64,000 nt of DNA from Fusarium oxysporum f. sp. lycopersici 4287 (Eukaryota; Ascomycota; Sordariomycetes; Hypocreales; Nectriaceae), in NCBI RefSeq assembly GCF_000149955.1, contig NC_030989.1, forward strand, positions 3,664,505-3,728,504, read 5' to 3'. The stretch's first letter is position 1; every line of letters starts with the position of its first letter. Below, one piece after another: positions 12,140-23,524 of the stretch. Made by a program: the position numbers and the translations under genes. The notes beneath the pieces were generated by a model. The model was not told the origin of the DNA, ran no database searches, and saw only the letters and a program-made list of their open reading frames with translations.

Positions 12140-13364
12140 GATTGCAAAGTGGCCTTTCCTCCTCGTTTGACAGCAGTTGGCAGGCAACAGAGAGATAGTG
12201 TCAGTGAAACAGATGGAGACAGTTCGTAAACTCGACCTGAAGCACGGCAACCACTCCCTAAAGATTTGTGTGCTGCAAGCCGTGCTGGACAGTGACCATG
12301 GGAGACAAGAGTCAAAGAAGGACAGGGCCGTGTTCAGAAAGGGGCCGTCTCTTAGGTTGGAGGCACTGCCTTGAGGTGAGCTCCCGGCGGGTGCCGGCAG
12401 AATATTACGAGGCTTGAATGAGCCAAATTTGGTGACACAAGCCAAATCGATTAGGAATATAATTGAAGGAAAGCAAGTGCCATGAATATCAGAGGAAACT
12501 GCCCCCTTCATAAGCTGTATGTGGGGGAAGGTGCGACGAGCGGAAGAAGATGCTGAGAACGAAAGAAACATCGGATGTAAAGACATTCAGATTCCCGTGG
12601 GAATTCAAGGCAAGATTGTCCATCTAAAGGTCACCAAAAAACTGGGTGTCATCCCAACCTCATCACGGTTACACATGATATATTGCATGCCACAAGGTGG
12701 ACTTATAAGCATTAGTCGATCTGTAAACAAACACACACAAACCAATATTAGCGTTACCATTTCCACTCTTGATTAACTCAATGCGTTGACCAGGTCCAAT
12801 GCTCTCTAGTATCAAGTTCAGTATTTCAATCTCAAGCTACAGCGTACTGATAACCAGCAACCTGGCAGGGGTTTAAATGCCTTCCTTAGCTATTCATCTG
12901 CTCAAGCCATGTTGGACGTCTAAACATCCTCAACTCTAGACGACGCATGTGCTTCTAGTATGCCTTGTCCCTTCTATTCCCTGGCAAACACGTTGCTGCG
13001 TCGCGCGCGTGTGGCAGGGTCGTGTTCTGACGTCCAGGCTTATACTGCGGAAGCTATCTTACTGCTGCGAGCATACTTCCGGCAATGAAGCTGGACTGCG
13101 TGAAGCCGCATTATTGAAAAGCACAGCTTGCATCAACGTTGAGAAGGATTCAGCTTACTGGACCGCACTTTGCGCGACGTGCCAAGACGGCACGAATGTG
13201 GCACAAGGTTGGTTCTCGATCACAGCATCCGTGATCATAACTCGGAAGCGAAGCGACGGTCATCTCGGGAGGCAGTCGTCGAGTGATATTGGTTTATCGC
13301 CGAGGCTGGTAGTTTCCTGATTAGAAGTCTTACCCATTTGAATATCTTTACCAATCGACATCGC
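12140..13364. other. Intergenic: chitin synthase upstream, UPF2 downstream
   Basis: No gene is supported. The open frame at 12949-13320 on the plus strand starts without a clear homologue, has no flanking splice pattern and looks like chance. The stretch should include the chitin synthase promoter. Confidence 0.5.
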
Positions 13365-16300
13365 TCAGTTGGAGTTTACGAGATCTTTGGCTCTTATCCT
13401 TGTTCGATCTCTCCAACCGGTTGTGGTAGAACGTCGCCGGTCGTTCGTTGCCTGAATTGATGTGTGAATATTGGTGTTGTAATGAATTTGTGTTGGTTGA
13501 GGGTCTGTACCACCATCTTGGTCTTCATTCTGCTGAAGATCATAATTGAGCACCAAATTCTTGATGCGCTGTTGTTCCTCCCTTTCAGCCTGTTGCTGGT
13601 TCTTCATTGCAATAGCAAAGGTAGAATCGGAGGGCAGTTCGACAGTCCGTGTCTAATTCCAGGTCAGCATCTAGAACGGCACAGAGTGGCAATGGAAACT
13701 ACCTGCTGGCGGTTGCCCTTCTTCGTCAATAAGGAGAACGCCATAGTATGGCCAGGAGGAGATTCTCCTTCGCCTCCCTCTGTTGAGGTAGCCTCGCGGT
13801 TTTTGGATCGAACTGGAAGCGGCACATCAAAGAGCTGCTTGCGCTCAAACTTGCGCGACTCGAGACTTTCGGCCATCATCTTGGCATACTCGCGCTCAAA
13901 ATCAGCCTCATCCTCAGGGTCAACTTCCTCTTCTTGTCGAGTGACTACGATGGCTTCCTCGTCAAAGGTACTCTCGTCGTCGGAATCTTCCTCCACGTCC
14001 TGTATTACATTTGTCAATCATGGCCAAGTATTTCGCACTTGATTGACTTACCTCTGCCTCCTCTTCCTCAGAAGCACTGTCTTCGTTGTCGTCGCCATCT
14101 TCGTCATTATCCACGTTGTCATCATCGGACGAAGCATCGCTTGTGGCATCATCCACGTCGATTCCCTTGTCAACGCCTGCCGACTTCTGATCTTGAGCAA
14201 CGGCAAGTTGGAAGGCTTTTACGGCCTCATCCAAGCTTGTGGCAAGTTTCCATTGTGGCCGAGTTAGAGCAAATGTGTCTTGAACCAAAAACTCGATATC
14301 CATCGGCAGGGACACTTTAGTGAATATGTAATACTGCCAGAGTGTCAGTTAAAGACAACATACCGAAAAGAAAAAAGTGGTGGATCATACCTGGAAGAAT
14401 GAAAGGAAGTAATCCAACTTCTTGCCCGCTGCTCCACGGTTGAAAAACATGCCGCAGGTTTCCAGCATTGTAGATACAAGTCGGATGCGGAAGAAGTCAT
14501 CGGGAGGATCGAGTGGGATATATTTGCCAGGAACAGGTGGACCGCCTGTAAGTCCAGTCAGTTGATGGACAAGTTAGTAGTCTAAGGAACGTCTTACCAT
14601 ATCCGAATGTCATAATCTTGTACATGGTGTCAAAGATAACAGGATGTTCAAGCATACGGTAGTTATAAAGCTCGCCAAGATACTTGACTTCGGCAATACG
14701 TCGCTGATAGAACCTGTAATCATTCTGCTCGAGACCAAACGTCATAGACTCGATCACGTTATCAATAACCTTGACCACAAAGGCAGGATGGTAGCGATAG
14801 AGCGCGCTGAGCAAGATACCAAGAAGGTGAACGCTTCCATACTTCACCTTTCCAGGCTTTGAGAACACCTTCTCCAAGATGGCAACCACCTAAAACTATC
14901 AGCACTTATTCATAAAATACTGTTTCTGCTGCATACCTCTGTCTCCTCCCAGTGGAGCCTTCGAATCTGCTTCAAGATCTTGCTGTAATTTCTCTTTGTC
15001 ATATCAACGTAGATCAATTTGCGAACGAATAGCTCCATAGGAGTACGTTCCTTCTGCTCGATAGCTAAACGTTCTGGTGGGTCGACGTAGTAAACAGCGT
15101 TATCGATGAGCATCCGCTCTGGTTGTCCAATATGTTGGACGGACTTCTTGCGCTGCAGAGTTTCAAGAAAGCTCATCATACGAGGAGCTGTTTCAGGGTT
15201 TCGAAGAAGATATCGGCCGCAGTTCTCAATGAGGTTGCACAGAATCTCAATGTTCATGCGTGAAAAGTCATCGAGGCTGACTTTCAGACAATGAAAGACA
15301 ACATGCTCGGGCACAATGCCGAATTTTGTCAACTCAGCAAGATACCGAATGTTGCTCAGACGGACTTGTCCCAGGAAGTCTTTTTCCTTCCGTCGTTGAA
15401 GACTTCGAAACTCCGCATCAAGGTAATCGACCAGGCCCTTTGGAACATCTGGCATATATCGACCCAAAGTCGCCACAAGACGAGACCATGACGGCAGTAG
15501 GTCGCTACGACCCTTTGGAACTTCCGTCAGGGCCTTCACCAGACGGTTGCGAGAAGCCTTGGAATTCAGGAAGCAGAAATCGATAGCTGTCTGGTCTGCG
15601 ATGTCCTTGTTGGTCAACTCTGGTAGACGCGCAAGCAGAGCATCGACTTGCGCTCCAATGGTTCGGTTAGCGATAGATGTGGACTGGTCATCAGCAGTCT
15701 CGGCAGTCTTGGGGGCTTCCGAGGCCTCGGATGGGTCTACCTTCTTCCCAACTTGTTCGTCCGTGTCTGTCTTCTTCCTTTTGCCGTCTTCCAGCAAAAT
15801 AGCCGGCACCTTGCCTTTAAGATCAACCAGGTTTTCGTAGAAGCGTCGCTCATCTTCGTCCTCCCAGATTCCGGCACCGTCTCCCATGGAACGAAGATAA
15901 TCGCCGGTCTTAACGAGACCGATAGACCCGTTGGAAGCGGCGAATGAATCATCTGAGTCTTTAAGGTCCGGCATTTCGGCCCCAATGGCGTCCGCGATAA
16001 CCTGAGCGTTTGAAACGAGGCGTTCTTGAGCCTTGACCTGTTTCTCATAGTTCGCCTGTCGATCTTCAAAGACTTCACCAGACTTGACATATGCCTCGGC
16101 ATTACGTCGAGCTTGCGATTGTATCGACTTCTGATCCCGAGTGATATGTCCCTTGACATCATCAAAATACTTCTTCAATATGCCCCTGAATCGATCGCGC
16201 ATTTCGGGTTCGGTGAAAGGCTGATCTGCGCCAGGAGACGCCTCATTTCCACTACTGCCATCCTCGGCTTCGTTTCCTTCAGTAGTGCCGTCTTCCTCTA

Positions 16301-17149
16301 CTGTCTTTCGGCCATCAGCGCCTGTTGGTTTTACTCCAAGGATATCCCAGCTGAATGACTTGACAAAAATGACAAGAAGCGGAAGGTTGGCATGTTCGCG
16401 GTCGTGTCCAAGCAAATCCTTAAGTACTTCGAGGGGGAACGGTTCCGCACCGGTGCCTTTGTTCGTTCGGGTCTTCAGTTCGGGAGTCTTGCCTGCGGCT
16501 CCTTTTGTTGCGTCGTCGGGCCTGCTAACATCATCAAGGGTCCTGATGACGCCAACAAGCCACAACTCGGTCACTACACGAAGCAATGCGCGTTGTCTTA
16601 TGATGCGCTCCTTCTCTTCTTTCTCACGAACCTCTGGTGCCAGAGTTTTGAGGATACCCTTATCCGGAGTCGCCATCCCTTTCCCAAGAAGCCAAGCTAA
16701 GTATTCCGTAAACTCGTTGGGACCAAATCGCTGATGGAGAGCACTGACAATCTCCACGCCGGCCTCGATCTCGCCAGGCGACTTGAGTCGGCATAGTCCC
16801 TCATAGCAAGCAGATATGATCTCGGAAAGGTACTTGTGTAGGCTCAAAGTTCGGATTTCCTGGAGGAAGGTACTGAGGGTAGCGGGGGTGATGGCTGTTC
16901 GCAGTCGTTTAATGAAAGCGGTATTCTTCTTGAGAGACGAATCGAGAGTCTTTGCAACAGGGAACAAGTCTACGACAGGTGTTGTTAATACAAGATGGCG
17001 GGGGAGTGGTGGGGTAGACAGATGATTCATACCAGATTCGCCATCCCAGGCCTTTTCGTTCAAAGTGCGCAGTTCGCCTAGAGAGACAATGAGCTACTAT
17101 ACAAGTAAGAAGGGTGGTGAGAGATTATACGCTTCCTTGCGCGATCCAT
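13365..17149 (-). CDS. NMD2: Nonsense-mediated mRNA decay factor UPF2/NMD2
   Basis: Eight exons in transcript order: 17149-17131 (19 nt), 17077-17033, 16969-14937, 14889-14598, 14545-14391, 14333-14052, 13999-13703 and 13652-13365. All phases join, for about 1136 residues. The start MDRARKRELRTLNEKAWDGE matches the family's N-terminus. Three MIF4G-type helical domains occupy most of residues 30-860. An acidic block (DDATSDASSDDDN...) follows at about 900-945. The C-terminal UPF1-binding region contains FERKQLFDVPLPV, AFSLLTKKGN and VELPSDSTFAIAM, ending in a Gln-rich tail. Known role: scaffold that bridges UPF1 and UPF3 in the cytoplasm. The first exon is only 19 nt, easily missed by gene finders. 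Confidence 0.95.
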
Positions 17150-18848
17150 GGCGGGTCACGGTATGATTGGAGGCGATTCGCGACCTGGTAAATGTTCTAG
17201 ATCGAATGTGAGATGGGTGGAGGCGGCGCTACATTCAGCGCAGGCTGCCTGCTAAGGGATATATTTCCCCAGAAATTGATGCTGTAGATAAGGCAACAGA
17301 GCCGACATGGGTGCGTCCGTCAAGCCAGGACGGGGGATATGCGATGTGGCAGGGCTGATACGCCAGGGCAGTCAGTGTCTGTTTGAGGTTTTGCTGTTAC
17401 CTGATTTTGAGGTTGACAGCGATTAACGTTAAGGTACAGACTACAGCCAAAGAGGTGGAGGTGCAGGTGCCCAGGGTGGGGTCAAGTTTCGCCTGCCACC
17501 AAAGTCATATTGGTATAGGTACCTATATATTGGTACCCTGGCCTGGTCGCCTGGCTGGTACGGAAGCATTTATTTCTCCCACATGTAAGTCAGGATAGGT
17601 ACATTAGAACAAGAACTCTACCTAATGAATTCACCATTAACTTCCAGCCACAAGATACCCAAGGTAGTACAAGACTTGAGGTCCAATTGCAAAGGCTGCA
17701 AACGCCGCACTAAAAGTTTACTCAGAGTTAGGGATTCAGTCACCGCATCACCATTTTCTTGAGAGTCGTAGTATTATGAGATATATGATTGGGAAACTTA
17801 CAGTATCCCTAGAGTGTAAATATCATTGTAGAATCATAATGAGCCCTACCGGATAAGTGATCAGCTCTAGGTTAGGCTGCTCGTCTTGGTGGTGTAATGG
17901 AGTGAGTATATATCAAGTGCCGCGTTGTCGGGCTACTGCAGTCGTTATTGCCGGGTTTGTGCTGAACCAAGTGCCGGAACAATATTCTAGCGTCAGTGCT
18001 TGATGGAAGCCTTGATTCAATCTTCGAGCTTGTGCCCGTAGAAGCCTCGGAAGTTTCTGAGATCGAGCACCAAACGTTATCGGTGTATCCAAAAATGGAA
18101 AACTATTCGAATCTTGCATAAATACCTTATTTGGCTCGTTGAGGTATCATAAGTCATTGATTCAGTAAACGATTCCAGCCTATGCAGAATAGACCATCAT
18201 ATCATTCAAGACAAGACATATCATTTCCTGTTTCATCATAATCCTTCAACCTCAACTCTATCCATTGATAGTATGACCATGGTCAAATCTGGACGGAAAA
18301 TATGCCCACGATCTTGAGATGTTTAGCATCTCCGGGCAGAAAACTTGATCACCTATAATGCACGAGACATTACCGACAAGTGCTCATCTATGCGCTGCCT
18401 TGCTATCTTGATGCCCTTATCAGCCCAGTTGCAAGGTGGGCCCTCAGTGATTCAGACATCTCCGGCCGCAATCAGCTAAGGAACAGACGTGATTCGCCCA
18501 TCGCCTCTATCTCCTGATAACGCATACTCTTCAACCTCCGCGGGATCAGACCAGAGCCCAATGCATCCACTCAATTGTAACTTGCATCTCCTCGCGGGAA
18601 ATAGAGAAACACGATATCATGAACCAAGCCTCAGCAGATCTAAATGGAGAACCTCAGGGGGGTCCTAGGCCCTCGAAACGGGCAAACGGCAGTGCCGTCA
18701 CGTCAGATCACCCGCGATAAGACTTATTATACTGCACTTTCTACTACCTCTTAGACTAATCCTCAATTCAAACAATGTTATCAATGCTCTCGGTTGTGTA
18801 ACTATTCTTGAAACTTCTTCACAACTAACACACATATCTTTATACACC
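17150..18848. other. Divergent promoter region of UPF2 and nitrate reductase
   Basis: About 1.7 kb between two divergently transcribed genes. No open frame of note. Direct TTGGTA/GGTACC-like short repeats occur at about 17510-17560. The nitrogen regulatory sites of the nitrate reductase promoter are listed separately. Confidence 0.6.
18417..18783 (+). promoter_or_regulatory. Nitrate/nitrogen control sites upstream of nitrate reductase
   Basis: CTCCGCGG at 18536-18543 fits the NirA/NIT4 consensus CTCCGHGG defined in Aspergillus. GATA-factor (AreA/NIT2, HGATAR) sites flank it: TTATCA at 18417-18422, TGATAA at 18515-18520, CGATAA at 18715-18720 and TTATCA at 18778-18783. The NirA-type site is about 305 bp upstream of the ATG, and the GATA site at 18515 is only 16 bp from it. 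This is the arrangement expected for nitrate induction plus ammonium repression. Binding is inferred from consensus matches only. Confidence 0.65.
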
Positions 18849-21620
18849 ATGGAGACTTCAACAACAACCCTCCTACAACAGGAAAGGATTCCTGAAAACT
18901 CTGAACCAATCTCAACCCATACACATACCCACAGCCTTCCTCCTACTCCTCCAGGAACAGCAAAGCCATCTCGGATAGGTAGCTTCCACGATCTACAAGA
19001 ACTCTCATCAGTTGAATCTCCTCGTCTCGACCATATCAAGCCTTATCCTCTACCTCCAAAATTCTCGCCAAAGTCTGTCCTCAAGGAAGATCTCAAGACT
19101 CCTGATAACTTTGTTGAGAGAGATCCACGTCTTATTCGTCTAACTGGAGTCCACCCTTTCAACGTCGAGGCACCCCTGAGCGACTTATACGATGAAGGTT
19201 TCCTTACCAGCGAGAACCTTCACTATGTCCGTAACCACGGACACGTACCTAGATGTGAAGACGATGACATTCTCGACTGGGAGTTCGAAATAAGTGGCCT
19301 TGTCGAAAACCCCATCAAGATGAACGTGCGGGATCTCATCAACGACTACCAGCAATTGACTTATCCAGTGACGTTCGTGTGTGCTGGAAACCGTCGCAAA
19401 GAGCAGAACATTGTACGGAAAACCAAGGGTTTCTCTTGGGGACCGGCCGGCCTGTCAACAGCTCTCTGGACCGGTGTTGCTATAGGAGATCTCCTTTCTG
19501 CGGCGAAACCTAAGCGCGGAGCCCGGTATGCTTGCTTCGAGGGAGCAGACAAGTTACCCAATGGCTATTATGGTACATCCATCAAGCTCAACTGGTGCAT
19601 GGATCCTAACAGAGGTGTCATGGTGGCTCACAAGATGAATGGCAACCCCCTACCTCCAGACCATGGCAAGCCTGTTCGTATCGTCATTCCTGGACAGATC
19701 GGCGGTCGAAGCATTAAGTGGCTTAAGAAGATTACTATCACTCAAGAGCCTAGCGATAACTGGTATCACATATATGACAACCGTGTCCTACCCACCATGA
19801 TCTCACCTGAAGAGAGCGCAAACTTGCCTGAGGTCTGGAAAGATGAGAAATACGCCATTTACGACCTCAGCACGAATAGTGCCATTTGTTACCCTGCCCA
19901 TGAAGAGAAGGTGCCATTCACGGATGCTCCGGCAAGCTATAAGGTGCGAGGTTATGCCTACAGTGGTGGCGGAAGACGTATTACAAGAGTTGAGGTTACC
20001 CTTGATAAGGGTAAATCTTGGAGACTCGCCAACATCAGATACCCTGAGGATGACTACCGCAACGCCCCTGAAGGTGATACTCTGTATGGGGGGCGTGTCG
20101 ACATGTGGTGGCGCGAGACATCCTTCTGTTGGTGCTTCTGGGACCTTGACATTCCTCTGGATGAGTTGAAGAGTGCAGACGACATCATGATGCGTGCTAT
20201 GGACGAGTCCATGAACGTGCAGCCTCGAGATATGTACTGGAGCGTACTGGGCATGATGAACAACCCGTGGTTCCGCATCGTGATCCACAAGGAGGATCAT
20301 GCACTTCGCTTCGAGCATCCCACCCACGCTACCCTGAAGATCAAAGGTTGGATGGAGCGAGTCAAGGAGGCCGGTGGTGATCTCACTAACGGCTACTGGG
20401 GTGAGAAGGCCCCTGGTGAAGTTCAAGAGGTCGTGGTAAAGGAGCCCGAGAAGCAGATCTGCATGACCAACCCTCAGATCAATCGAAAGATCACCATAGA
20501 AGAGCTCAAGGCTCATAGTGGTGAAGAAGAGCCTTGGTTCGTTGTCAAGGGCGAAGTGTACGATGGCACTCCTTACCTCTCTGGTCACCCTGGTGGTGCA
20601 GCATCAATCTTTGGTGCCGCTGGTCAAGATGCTACTGAAGAATTTATGGCCATTCGTAAGTTCTACCTAATCATACCAAGGCAATCGAATTGTTCGCTAA
20701 CATTCACTTCAGACAGCGAAAATGCAAAAGCCATGCTGCCCACATACCACATTGGCACCCTCGATGAAGTATCCCGTGCCATTCTCAGTGGCGATGCTAC
20801 CAAGACGAACGACGACGCAGACCGAGAAGTGTTCCTCCAAGCCAAGACATGGAGCAAGGCTATTCTCGACAAGAAGACATCCATCTCACCAGATACCAAG
20901 ATCTTCTCCTTCAAGCTCAACCACGAAGCCCAGAAGATTGGCCTCCCCACTGGCCAGCATCTTATGATGCGTCTCCGCGACCCTGCCACCCGCGAGGCTA
21001 TCATCCGCTCATACACACCATACTCCGACGGCTCAGATTGTGGCCGTCTGGATATTCTTATCAAGATCTACTACGATACTCCCCAGCGCAAGGGTGGTGT
21101 TATGACACAAGCACTCGATGCCCTTCCCATCAGCCACTGGGTTGACTTTAAGGGACCTACGGGCAAATTCGTCTATCATGGCAATGGCCTCTGCACGATT
21201 AATGAGAAAGAACGCCGTGTTCGCCGTTTCATCATGGTGTGTGGTGGTTCTGGCATTACTCCTATCCGCCAAGTACTCCGCGCTGTTATGCATAATCCCA
21301 AAGACACGACGCCATGTCTGGTCTTCAACGGCAACCGGAGTGTGAACGATATTCTCTGCAAGGAGGAGCTCGAAGAACTGGAGGCTGCCAATCCTTCAAG
21401 ATGCCGAGTCGTTAATGCCCTCTCTAATCCACCACCCGAATGGAATGGCCTCAAGGGTTTCGTGAACCAAGCCCTGGTTCCCGAATACATGGATCTGCCT
21501 AAGGCAAGTGGTGAAGGCGACGAGTTGGTGCTTGTTTGTGGACCTCCACCGATGGTTAAGGCTGTTGAGGCCTCATTTCTGGGCATGGGTTTCAAATCAG
21601 ATGATTTTGTATTCTTCTGA
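18849..21620 (+). CDS. niaD: Nitrate reductase [NADPH]
   Basis: Two exons, 18849-20655 and 20713-21620, give about 904 residues. The molybdopterin domain carries FVCAGNRR, with the Mo-ligand Cys near residue 178. A cytochrome b5 heme domain follows, with SGHPGG near residue 578. The FAD/NAD(P) domain has RSYTPYS, GGSGITP (about 779) and CGPPPM (about 878), and the chain ends in FVFF. Known role: reduces nitrate to nitrite in the cytosol, the first step of nitrate assimilation. The single intron (57 bp, GTAAGT...CAG, with a GCTAAC branch site) interrupts the b5 domain between FMAI and HSENAK. It is in frame and stop-free, so an unspliced reading of 923 residues is possible but would break the heme domain. 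The N-terminus is variable. No nitrite reductase or transporter gene is adjacent. Confidence 0.96.
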   Translation: METSTTTLLQQERIPENSEPISTHTHTHSLPPTPPGTAKPSRIGSFHDLQELSSVESPRLDHIKPYPLPPKFSPKSVLKEDLKTPDNFVERDPRLIRLTGVHPFNVEAPLSDLYDEGFLTSENLHYVRNHGHVPRCEDDDILDWEFEISGLVENPIKMNVRDLINDYQQLTYPVTFVCAGNRRKEQNIVRKTKGFSWGPAGLSTALWTGVAIGDLLSAAKPKRGARYACFEGADKLPNGYYGTSIKLNWCMDPNRGVMVAHKMNGNPLPPDHGKPVRIVIPGQIGGRSIKWLKKITITQEPSDNWYHIYDNRVLPTMISPEESANLPEVWKDEKYAIYDLSTNSAICYPAHEEKVPFTDAPASYKVRGYAYSGGGRRITRVEVTLDKGKSWRLANIRYPEDDYRNAPEGDTLYGGRVDMWWRETSFCWCFWDLDIPLDELKSADDIMMRAMDESMNVQPRDMYWSVLGMMNNPWFRIVIHKEDHALRFEHPTHATLKIKGWMERVKEAGGDLTNGYWGEKAPGEVQEVVVKEPEKQICMTNPQINRKITIEELKAHSGEEEPWFVVKGEVYDGTPYLSGHPGGAASIFGAAGQDATEEFMAIRKFYLIIPRQSNCSLTFTSDSENAKAMLPTYHIGTLDEVSRAILSGDATKTNDDADREVFLQAKTWSKAILDKKTSISPDTKIFSFKLNHEAQKIGLPTGQHLMMRLRDPATREAIIRSYTPYSDGSDCGRLDILIKIYYDTPQRKGGVMTQALDALPISHWVDFKGPTGKFVYHGNGLCTINEKERRVRRFIMVCGGSGITPIRQVLRAVMHNPKDTTPCLVFNGNRSVNDILCKEELEELEAANPSRCRVVNALSNPPPEWNGLKGFVNQALVPEYMDLPKASGEGDELVLVCGPPPMVKAVEASFLGMGFKSDDFVFF

Positions 21621-21943
21621 AGGATCTTCAGGGTGATAATCTGACAGTCAAAGTGGACTGCTTACATATTTCACGATGTTACTTTACAGGGAGGCGTGAG
21701 GCAAATGGCGTTTAGAGGTTAGATTATTTTTTGGGATTCTTTGGCAACTCTATAAAATCAGAGTTCGAGTAACGTACGTATAAACAACAGTATGCTATAC
21801 ATGCTCCAACGACCCAACTCTGTGTATCTATACAGGCATGCTATCCCTGAGCAATATCAAACTGGAAAGTGACTCCTGGTCATAACATCGTAATAGGTTA
21901 AAAACAGAACCGGTAGACTCAAAGCGAACCGGTGAGGATTCTA
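21621..21943. other. Intergenic between convergent niaD and Ca2+/H+ exchanger
   Basis: Short spacer where two genes end tail to tail. I see no feature other than the presumed 3' untranslated regions. Confidence 0.5.
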
Positions 21944-23524
21944 TCAATGTCCACCCTCGGAACTACCTTCAGCAGCCCCCTCGGATCCATGGCCAGTCGG
22001 GTTTGGATAGTAGAAGGCCGCAACAGCAATAGCGACGTAAAGAATGATGAGCAGAAAGCCTTCCAGGTAGTTACTCTTCTGATCCTGGAGGAATCGACCA
22101 ACGGTGAGAATAGCGAGGATGAGCATGACGAGGTCGAAAACTGCAAAGTTGAGATCAAGACCCTTGTTGAGGCCCCAGCTGACAACGACGGCAAGAGGGG
22201 CGTTAAAGAGAGCAGTTTGTAAAGTCGCACCGAGTACGTGAGACATTGCCAAATTAATCTGGTTATCCCAGGCCTCATCGATGGCGGTCAAGTGCTCCGC
22301 AAGCTTCTCAACAAGTGGAACAAGGATGAGACCCATGAATGCGTCGCTGACATCACCCCTTTCGATGACATGTTCGATCTGCATGACGAGAATAACCGCC
22401 GTCCATGCAACAAGGCCCACGGAGATGACCAAAGCGATGATGCACTCAGTCAAAGTAAGCTTGGCCTTGGCTTGGTCCTTGTGCTTGTCTCGATCGTTGT
22501 GTTCATCCTGTTCGAATACAGCATCGTAAATACCATGGTGAGTTCGAGCCTGATAAAAGACATATACAAGATACGCGATGATCAGAAGAACTGAGATGAC
22601 GCGCGAGATTTGGAGTGTCTTGTGGTCGAGGTTTGCGGCGGTAAGTGACTCGCCATTGCCAACACCGTACTCGAAGACAGTAGGAAGGGCCAGAACAACA
22701 CCACTGGGAATCAGTCAGTTATTGAACGAGGGGGGAGGATCGGGAAAGTTATACTGACGCAGTTAAAAGTAGTCCGCTTCCAGCTTCGCTGATAGCCTCA
22801 TTGAATTCCTGTTCTTCTTTCAACATGCCACCAACGAAAAAGCAAGCACCGAGGCATAGGAGCATGGTAGCAAGAATTGAACCCATGATGGCAGCCTTGA
22901 TAACGAAAAACATATCCTTGGAAAGAAGAATCATGAAAAGAATGATTTCGACGACAGAGCCAATGCTAAAAATAAACATGTCAGTTGTTGTTTCTTGGAT
23001 TTAAATCCATGAGGAACATACGTGATCTCGAGAAGGACACCCAAGACATGAGGCAGCTTTCGTGACAGCTCCTGACCAGCAAAGCCGATCAAATTGGCAC
23101 ACGGAACCATGGCGATATAGGCCAGCGCGAAAATGGTGATATGATTATCGGGCATAGCATCTGATACGCGTGAGCCAAGTCTACACAGGAGATAAGATAT
23201 TGTGGGAGAAGACTTACAGCGAACAGCAATGGCAGCAGGAACGAAAGGCCAGAGAAAGTTGCAAAGCAAACTAGCTCGACTGGTTGATCTGAACGAGATC
23301 TTGGAAAAGTGAATAGGATGGAAGCCCTTTCGACCACTCTCGCCCGCAGGCTTGATATGTCGAGACATTTTGCTGTTGCCGTGGCTTCTTTTCTCTCCTC
23401 TCTTGTGTTCGCTATATGTGTTTGGAACCGGGAGAGTACGGTCGTCGGATGAGACTTGTCGCATGTCGGGAGAGTTGTATGAGCGATGCCGATGGGAGCG
23501 TGAAGAGGAGCGATCTCGAGGCAT
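21944..23524 (-). CDS. Vacuolar Ca2+/H+ exchanger (CAX/VCX1 family)
   Basis: Exons 23524-23218, 23160-23022, 22965-22759 and 22703-21944 give about 470 residues. A Ser/Arg-rich cytosolic N-terminus of about 70 residues precedes the membrane part. Conserved family stretches include AIAVRYAMPDNHITIFALAYIAM, GSVVEIILF and the second alpha-repeat GLILVPLVEKLAEH, with an acidic loop between the two halves. Ten to eleven hydrophobic segments are visible. Known role: moves cytosolic Ca2+ into the vacuole using the proton gradient. The ATG at 23524 is the first in frame; an upstream in-frame GTG at 23548 was not chosen. The third intron is best fitted with a GTCAGT donor, because the more obvious GTATAA 4 nt downstream breaks the frame. 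Confidence 0.92.

Noticed and set aside
12949..13320. 123-codon plus-strand frame between chitin synthase and UPF2
   Set aside because: No recognisable protein features or gene structure around it.
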